From assembly GCA_017518025.1 (NCBI GenBank), contig JAFWWR010000287.1, forward strand, positions 1 through 9,294: a DNA stretch of 9,294 nt. The letters are read 5' to 3'. Positions 5,802-9,294 of this stretch are shown here, piece by piece. The position numbers were made by a program, and so were the translations under genes. Each line of letters begins with the position of its first letter. The first letter of the stretch is position 1. The stretch is from Clostridia bacterium. Lineage in GTDB: Bacteria > Bacillota > Clostridia > Oscillospirales > CAG-272. The notes beneath the pieces were generated by a model. That model saw only the letters and a program-made list of their open reading frames with translations. It did not search any database and had not been told where the DNA came from.

Positions 5802-6017
5802 TCAGACCATGATCCTGCGGGCGGTTTCGTTGTTGATCGCGACGCGGGACTCCTTTACGCGAACGATCACGTTCTCCCCGAGCTTGTTTGTGATGGAGAT
5901 CGATCCGCCCACGGTGAATCCCATGTCCTCCAGGTGTTTTTTCATCTCCGGTGAACCGCCGATACGCTTTATGACGAGTTCTTCGCCCTCATCTGCCAGA
6001 CAAAGCGGCATCATCAT
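5802..6017 (-). CDS. feoA: FeoA family protein (first copy)
   Basis: The product has up to 71 residues and is the first gene of the feo operon. It has the FeoA-type pattern: PLCLADEGEELVIKRIGG, HLEDMGFTVGGSISITNKLG, ENVIVRVKESRVAINNETAR and the ending RIMV. It differs clearly from the second copy, so the pair are old paralogues with separate roles, as in many Clostridia. Three ATG codons in a row (6017, 6014, 6011) compete as start. The ribosome site GGGGGAG ends at 6021, which leaves 3, 6 or 9 nt. The second or third ATG is therefore more likely than the first, and the product may be 69-70 residues. A consensus promoter and an operator-like palindrome lie 30-90 nt upstream. Confidence 0.93.
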   Translation of the reverse strand: MMMPLCLADEGEELVIKRIGGSPEMKKHLEDMGFTVGGSISITNKLGENVIVRVKESRVAINNETARRIMV

Positions 6018-6045
6018 CGTCTCCCCCTTTCAAACTCATCGGTTC

Positions 6046-6063
6046 AGTTAGTCTGCACTAACT
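6046..6063. promoter_or_regulatory. Operator-like palindrome below the feo promoter
   Basis: AGTTAGT (6046-6052), CTGC, ACTAACT (6057-6063) form a perfect 7-bp inverted repeat with a 4-bp centre. It begins about 6 bp downstream of the predicted transcription start (near 6069), a position suited to repression. The GTTAG/CTAAC arms recall DtxR/MntR-type metalloregulator boxes, but the centre spacing differs from the classic DtxR box. The regulator is therefore inferred, not identified. Confidence 0.65.
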
Positions 6064-6075
6064 CATGACGTCACT

Positions 6076-6104
6076 ATTATAGCTCCGGGAAAACGGTTTG
6101 TCAA
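6076..6104 (-). promoter_or_regulatory. Consensus sigma-A promoter of the feo operon
   Basis: On the minus strand, perfect TTGACA (6099-6104) and perfect TATAAT (6076-6081) are separated by exactly 17 bp. This is the best promoter in the window and expects a strong repressor, consistent with the palindrome just downstream. An 8-bp palindrome TGACGTCA (6066-6073) overlaps the predicted start. Confidence 0.9.
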
Positions 6105-6147
6105 GCGATATTTGAAAATTTCCGCAATTTTTATTTCTTCATACAAA

Positions 6148-6179
6148 GACCCCGTCCGAAATTGTTTTCGGGCGGGGTC
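6148..6179 (-). terminator. Terminator of the uraA-upp operon
   Basis: A 13-bp stem (6148-6160 with 6167-6179) has one U-G (plus-strand sense) position and a 6-nt loop. It begins 18 nt after the upp stop on the minus strand. The minus-strand tail is TTTGTATGAAG followed by A/T-rich sequence, so the U-tract is moderate. It separates upp from the feo promoter. Confidence 0.8.
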
Positions 6180-6197
6180 CTGCAAATCGATCCGGGT

Positions 6198-6827
6198 TTA
6201 TTTTGTACCGAAGATCCTGTCGCCGGCGTCGCCGAGACCGGGAACGATATATCCGTTCTCGTTCAGTCTCTCGTCGACGTGAGCGCAGTAGACCTCCACG
6301 TCGGGGTGCGCCTCGGTCAGCGCCTTGATCCCCTCGGGAGCGGCGATCAGGCACATGAACTTGATATGCTTTCCGCCGCGCTCCTTGATGAGGTTGATGG
6401 CGTCCTTCGCCGAGCCGCCGGTGGCGAGCATGGGGTCGCAGACGATGACGAGCCGCTTGTCGATGTTCTTCGGCAGCTTGCAGTAGTACTCGTGGGGCTC
6501 GAGAGTGACCTCGTCGCGGTACATACCGATGTGACCGACTCTCGCGGAGGGAACGAGGTTGAGCATCCCGTTCACCATTCCGAGACCGGCGCGCAGGATC
6601 GGCACGATGGCGAGCTTGACGCCCGCGAGCATTTTGGTGGTGGTCTTCGCGATGGGGGTGGTGACCTCCACGTCCTCCAGAGGAAGATCGCGCATGGACT
6701 CGAAGCACATGAGCATGGTGATCTCCTCCACCAGCGCCCGGAACTGGTTGCTGCTGGTCTCGACGGAGCGGAGGATGGAGATCTTATGCTGAATAAGCGG
6801 ATGATCGAATATTGTTACGTTGTTCAT
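6198..6827 (-). CDS. upp: Uracil phosphoribosyltransferase
   Basis: The 209-residue product converts uracil and PRPP to UMP and diphosphate in the cytoplasm, the key step of uracil salvage. It has the typical Upp length. Motifs include HPLIQHK near the start, VTTPIAKT (55-62), VPILRAGLGM (75-84), GHIGMYRDE (98-106), the PRPP loop DPMLATGGSA (131-140) and the uracil-binding end YIVPGLGDAGDR (193-204). Position 86 is Asn in GMVNGM where Asp is usual, a minor change. The ATG at 6827 is preceded by a modest AAGGGA site. It lies 42 nt after uraA without a visible promoter or terminator between, so the two form an operon governed by the uraA leader. Confidence 0.97.
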   Translation of the reverse strand: MNNVTIFDHPLIQHKISILRSVETSSNQFRALVEEITMLMCFESMRDLPLEDVEVTTPIAKTTTKMLAGVKLAIVPILRAGLGMVNGMLNLVPSARVGHIGMYRDEVTLEPHEYYCKLPKNIDKRLVIVCDPMLATGGSAKDAINLIKERGGKHIKFMCLIAAPEGIKALTEAHPDVEVYCAHVDERLNENGYIVPGLGDAGDRIFGTK

Positions 6828-6869
6828 GATTTGCCGTCCCTTTTTTGATATTACAATGTAAGGATTATC

Positions 6870-8450
6870 TTATTCTTCCGTTTTATCTTCGGCCTTCACT
6901 TCGGGAGCCTTTTCCGTCTTCTTTCCGGAGAGCATCAGGTTAGTGAGGATGCCGAGGATCAGAGCGCAGGCGACTTCGGTGATGGTGACCTTGCCGAAGT
7001 TGACCGCGAGGCCGCCGATACCGCTGATGAGGATCACGGATACAACGAACAGGTTCCTGTTGTCTTCAAGGTCGACCTTCTGGACCATCTTCAGACCGGA
7101 GACGGCGATGAAGCCGTAGAGAGCGATGCAGACGCCGCCCATCACGCAATGCGGGATCGTTGCGAGGAAGGTGGTGAAGGGCGCGATGAACGCGGCGACG
7201 AGAGCAATGATGGCGGTGCAGAGAATGGTCACGACGGAAGCGTTGCCGGAGATCGCCACGCAGCCGATGGACTCACCGTAGGTGGTGTTCGGGCAGCCGC
7301 CGAAGAACGCGCCCGCCATGGAGCCGATACCGTCGCCGAGGAGCGTTCTGTGGAGACCGGGATCCTCGAGAAGATCCTTTTCAATGATGGAGGAGATGTT
7401 CTTGTGGTCGGCGATATGCTCCGCAAACACGACGAACGCAACGGGGATGTATGCCACCGCCAAGGTGCCGATGAACGCGGGAGTGATCTGGGAGAGACCG
7501 TCCTTCGCCATCCAGAAGGTGAAGTCAGGCATCCAGTCCATGCTGGAGAAGGCGGAGAAGTCGATGACCATCAGCGCGCCGTTGCCCGTCGCGCGTCCGA
7601 TGAGCGTGAAGACGGCGGCTACTGCATAGCCCGCCAGGATGCCGATGATGAACGGAATGGATTTGAGCGTTTTCTTCGCATAGACCGAGCAGAGCATCGT
7701 GACCGCCAGCGTCACGATGCCGCAGACAAGCGCGACGTACACCGATCCCGGAACGCTTGTGAGGGACACGACCTGACCTTCATCATCAATCGTGGCGGTG
7801 ATCTCGGTATGGATCATGTCCGCGGGCACCGGCTTGCTCAGATCAGCGTCTTTATCAACGACGAAGGTCTGTGCGGTGGCTTCCGTGGATTCGGGATTTG
7901 CGAACAGGTATGCGCCCTTGTCGTCGATCTCATAATCGGACGCGACGACTATCTGATAATCGGCGGGATCGTACTTCTGCACGTAGTTGGTCGCCTGGAG
8001 ATCGCCTACCGCGTTGCCCGCCAGGGACAGACCGATGATGGCGACCGTGGGGCCGATGACGACCGCGGGCATAATCTTGTTGATCCACTTGACGCCCGCG
8101 AACTTGACGATCAGCGCGATGACCACATAAACGAGGGCGGCGAACACTGCGCCTATGATCTGGCCGACGTACCCGGCAGCCGCGGAAGCCGCGCCGCCGA
8201 ACGCCGCGAACATGGAACCGATGAACGCGAAGGAGGAGCCGAGGAACACAGGGCTTCTGAATTTGGTGAAGAGGAGATAAACGATTGTGCCGACGCCCGC
8301 GCCGAAGAGGGCGGCGGACTGGGACATGCCGTTGCCGATGATCGCCGGGACCGCGATGGTCGCCGCCAGGATCGCCAGCAACTGCTGGAGGGCGAACAGC
8401 AAAGTTTTGCCGACGCCGGGTTTGTCTTTTACGCCGTAGATGAGTTTCAT
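6870..8450 (-). CDS. uraA: Uracil permease (NCS2/UraA family) with acidic extracytoplasmic insertion
   Basis: The 526-residue membrane protein takes up uracil, presumably with protons. Family motifs are QQLLAILAATIAVP (22-35), FLGSSFAFIG (69-78), IGPTVAIIGLSLAG (132-145), FAEHIADHKN (342-351), LLEDPGLHR (360-368), PNTTYGESIG (387-396) and VMGGVCIALYG (436-446). Glu344 and Glu393 match the substrate-binding glutamates E241 and E290 of E. coli UraA. The H245 position aligns with Asp348, next to His349. E. coli UraA has 429 residues. The extra length is mainly an acidic segment at about 150-234 between helices 5 and 6, which should lie outside, plus a charged C-tail. ATG at 8450 is preceded by GGAGG. 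The next gene is upp, which supports uracil over xanthine as substrate. A long leader with a terminator-type attenuator precedes it. Confidence 0.93.
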   Translation of the reverse strand: MKLIYGVKDKPGVGKTLLFALQQLLAILAATIAVPAIIGNGMSQSAALFGAGVGTIVYLLFTKFRSPVFLGSSFAFIGSMFAAFGGAASAAAGYVGQIIGAVFAALVYVVIALIVKFAGVKWINKIMPAVVIGPTVAIIGLSLAGNAVGDLQATNYVQKYDPADYQIVVASDYEIDDKGAYLFANPESTEATAQTFVVDKDADLSKPVPADMIHTEITATIDDEGQVVSLTSVPGSVYVALVCGIVTLAVTMLCSVYAKKTLKSIPFIIGILAGYAVAAVFTLIGRATGNGALMVIDFSAFSSMDWMPDFTFWMAKDGLSQITPAFIGTLAVAYIPVAFVVFAEHIADHKNISSIIEKDLLEDPGLHRTLLGDGIGSMAGAFFGGCPNTTYGESIGCVAISGNASVVTILCTAIIALVAAFIAPFTTFLATIPHCVMGGVCIALYGFIAVSGLKMVQKVDLEDNRNLFVVSVILISGIGGLAVNFGKVTITEVACALILGILTNLMLSGKKTEKAPEVKAEDKTEE

Positions 8451-8515
8451 AAAAACCTCCGAAAAAAATATTTTTTATTTTCAGGCGGAACTTGTCCTTG
8501 TCCGCGTGAAGTCAT

Positions 8516-8556
8516 AAAAAAACTGACGGCGGATACTTGAAGTATCGACTCGTCAG
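8516..8556 (-). terminator. Intrinsic terminator in the uraA leader, likely attenuator
   Basis: On the minus strand CTGACG (8556-8551) pairs with CGTCAG (8528-8523). An upper stem, GATAC with GTATC (8546-8542 with 8536-8532), is joined through an imperfect middle. Seven T residues follow (8522-8516). It lies 66 nt before the uraA ATG and about 140 nt after the transcription start, so it must be conditional. The stop codon of a 39-codon leader frame lies inside its first arm. Confidence 0.82.
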
Positions 8557-8672
8557 GTGAAAAACGGGGAAAAGTATCGTTCCGAAAGGGAGAGATCAAT
8601 AAAACGGCCCCTCCGGGAAAGGGACAGAACGGGCGTCGGTTTTTTCTTCATCGGTGATCCCGCGTAACGCAT
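8553..8672 (-). CDS. Putative leader peptide of the uraA-upp operon
   Basis: A 39-codon open frame starts at ATG 8672 (a second in-frame ATG lies at 8651) and stops at TGA 8555-8553, inside the 5' arm of the attenuator stem. A modest ribosome site (AAGGGG, about 10 nt upstream) is present. The peptide begins MRYAGSPMKKKPT and ends RYFSPFFT. No amino acid is strongly enriched. The last part of the mRNA is U-rich (UUUU and UUUUU runs at about 8571-8560). This layout matches transcription-translation coupled attenuation as in E. coli pyrBI, where the leader peptide also ends in the attenuator. The sequence itself resembles no protein I know, so it may be regulatory only or fortuitous. Confidence 0.4.
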   Translation of the reverse strand: MRYAGSPMKKKPTPVLSLSRRGRFIDLSLSERYFSPFFT

Positions 8673-8700
8673 CTTTTTCGTCCCCTTTTCGGTTTTTTAC

Positions 8701-8729
8701 AGTATACCAAATCCGACGTAATATGTCAA
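8701..8729 (-). promoter_or_regulatory. Sigma-A promoter of uraA-upp
   Basis: On the minus strand TTGACA (8724-8729) and TATACT (8701-8706) are 17 bp apart, near consensus. Transcription should start near 8694 and gives a leader of about 240 nt before the uraA start. I searched this leader for the PyrR-binding motif (CCNGNGAGG type) and did not find a convincing one. Confidence 0.88.
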
Positions 8730-8764
8730 TAAAAAACTTTTCGTTAAAGTGACGAAAATAAGCC

Positions 8765-8792
8765 GCGGATCCGAAGATTTTTTCGGATCCGC
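8765..8792 (-). terminator. Terminator after uppP
   Basis: An 11-bp perfect stem (GCGGATCCGAA 8765-8775, complement 8782-8792) has a 6-nt loop. On the minus strand it begins 18 nt after the uppP stop and is followed by GGCTTATTTTC. It separates uppP from the uraA promoter. Confidence 0.8.
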
Positions 8793-8810
8793 ATTTTGAT
8801 TTTTCGGGTC

Positions 8811-9294
8811 TTATTTCGCCGCCAGGAAGTAGACTGCAACCAGCGCCGCAAGGATTATGCGGTAGACGCCGAAGGCGGTGAAGGAGTGGCGCTTGACGAA
8901 GCTCATGAGGAATTTTATCGCCGCGAGGGACACCAGATACGCCACCGCCATGCCGAGAAGCAGCACCAGGACGTCCGTCTTCCCGATGGCGCCGTCGTAA
9001 GTGACGATCTTGAGGAAGCTGACTCCGAACATCACCGGGATGGCGAGGAAGAAGGAAAACTCCGCTGCGGCGGGGCGGGAGCATCCGACGATCCTTCCGC
9101 CGAGTATGGTGGAGCCGGAACGGGACGTGCCCGGTATGATCGAGAGCACCTGGAACGCGCCTATGGCGATCGCCTGGGGGAAAGTGATGTCGTCCACGGT
9201 CTCCGATCTCGTTTTGAGATTCAGTCTTTCAATTATAATGAACGCGACGCCGTAGACGGCCAGCGCCGAAGCCACCACCTGCCAGGTCTCGAAC
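8811..9294 (-). CDS. uppP: Undecaprenyl-diphosphatase, 3' part (cut by window end)
   Basis: About 160 C-terminal residues are present and the frame runs open to the window edge (FETWQ is readable before the GTG at 9278), so that GTG is not the start. The visible motifs are IIPGTSRSGSTILGG, which holds the conserved catalytic-site Arg of the PGxSRSG loop, and AAAEFSFFLAIPVMFG. Four or five membrane helices follow, including VLVLLLGMAVAYLVSLAAIKFL and the terminal IILAALVAVYFLAAK. UppP (BacA) removes a phosphate from undecaprenyl diphosphate at the membrane to recycle the lipid carrier for cell wall synthesis, and gives bacitracin tolerance. The N-terminal EGxTE motif lies outside the window. 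The gene ends with its own terminator and appears separate from the uracil operon. Confidence 0.94.
   Translation of the reverse strand, partial: FETWQVVASALAVYGVAFIIIERLNLKTRSETVDDITFPQAIAIGAFQVLSIIPGTSRSGSTILGGRIVGCSRPAAAEFSFFLAIPVMFGVSFLKIVTYDGAIGKTDVLVLLLGMAVAYLVSLAAIKFLMSFVKRHSFTAFGVYRIILAALVAVYFLAAK

Noticed and set aside
7149..8540. 463-codon open frame on the plus strand
   Set aside because: Antisense to uraA; extreme Asp/Arg/Gly/His composition and no family pattern.
8451..8694. PyrR-binding RNA or purine/xanthine riboswitch in the uraA leader
   Set aside because: I looked for the PyrR loop pattern and for conserved purine riboswitch cores and found no convincing match. The nearest, CCCGGAGGGG, lacks the needed bases.
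8596..9084. 162-codon minus frame covering the uppP/uraA gap
   Set aside because: It runs across the uppP terminator and the uraA promoter and is out of frame with uppP; the part beyond uppP resembles no protein.
1..9294. Mobile elements, CRISPR arrays, tRNA or rRNA genes
   Set aside because: No transposase-like frame, no regularly spaced repeats, no cloverleaf or rRNA-like sequence was seen on either strand.

Overview
The window looks like a chromosomal segment of a GC-rich Clostridia-type Bacillota. This is inferred from gene content: a DUF5685/J-domain gene pair, a double feoA followed by feoB and a small FeoB-associated Cys-rich protein, a free-standing rubredoxin, and uraA-upp. Strong AGGAG-like ribosome sites and near-consensus sigma-A type promoters agree with this. 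TGA is the stop codon of most genes, so a reassigned TGA code is unlikely. I saw no transposase, phage, tRNA, rRNA or CRISPR signal.

Layout. (1) Positions 1-2300, plus strand: a hairpin, a promoter, then three closely packed genes. They encode a DUF5685 protein, a J-domain protein with a ten-cysteine tail (TTGA stop/start overlap) and a small membrane protein of unknown function. A bidirectional terminator follows at 2274-2299. (2) Positions 2319-6104, minus strand: an iron block. A consensus promoter with an operator-like palindrome drives feoA-feoA-feoB and a small FeoB-associated Cys-rich membrane protein. The same 16-bp palindrome recurs between the second feoA and feoB. A 54-residue rubredoxin with its own promoter follows downstream. 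(3) Positions 6148-8729, minus strand: a uracil salvage operon, uraA then upp. It has a strong promoter, a leader of about 240 nt with a short leader reading frame, and an intrinsic terminator that looks like an attenuator. (4) Positions 8765-9294, minus strand: the 3' part of uppP (undecaprenyl-diphosphatase) with its terminator, cut by the window end.

How the genes work together: FeoB imports Fe2+ with FeoA partners, and the Cys-rich protein and rubredoxin are iron- or thiol-related accessories. UraA imports uracil, and Upp converts it to UMP with PRPP.

The most notable point is the FeoB-associated Cys-rich gene. Its frame is interrupted by a single in-frame TGA exactly inside the cysteine motif, and an intact family-like Cys-rich tail continues for 14 codons. 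A hairpin starts 6 nt after this TGA. Selenocysteine insertion or another readthrough is possible, but a nonsense mutation or an assembly error is not excluded. Other points of interest are the candidate UTP-type attenuator of uraA, the twin feo operators, and highly acidic extracytoplasmic insertions in both FeoB and UraA.
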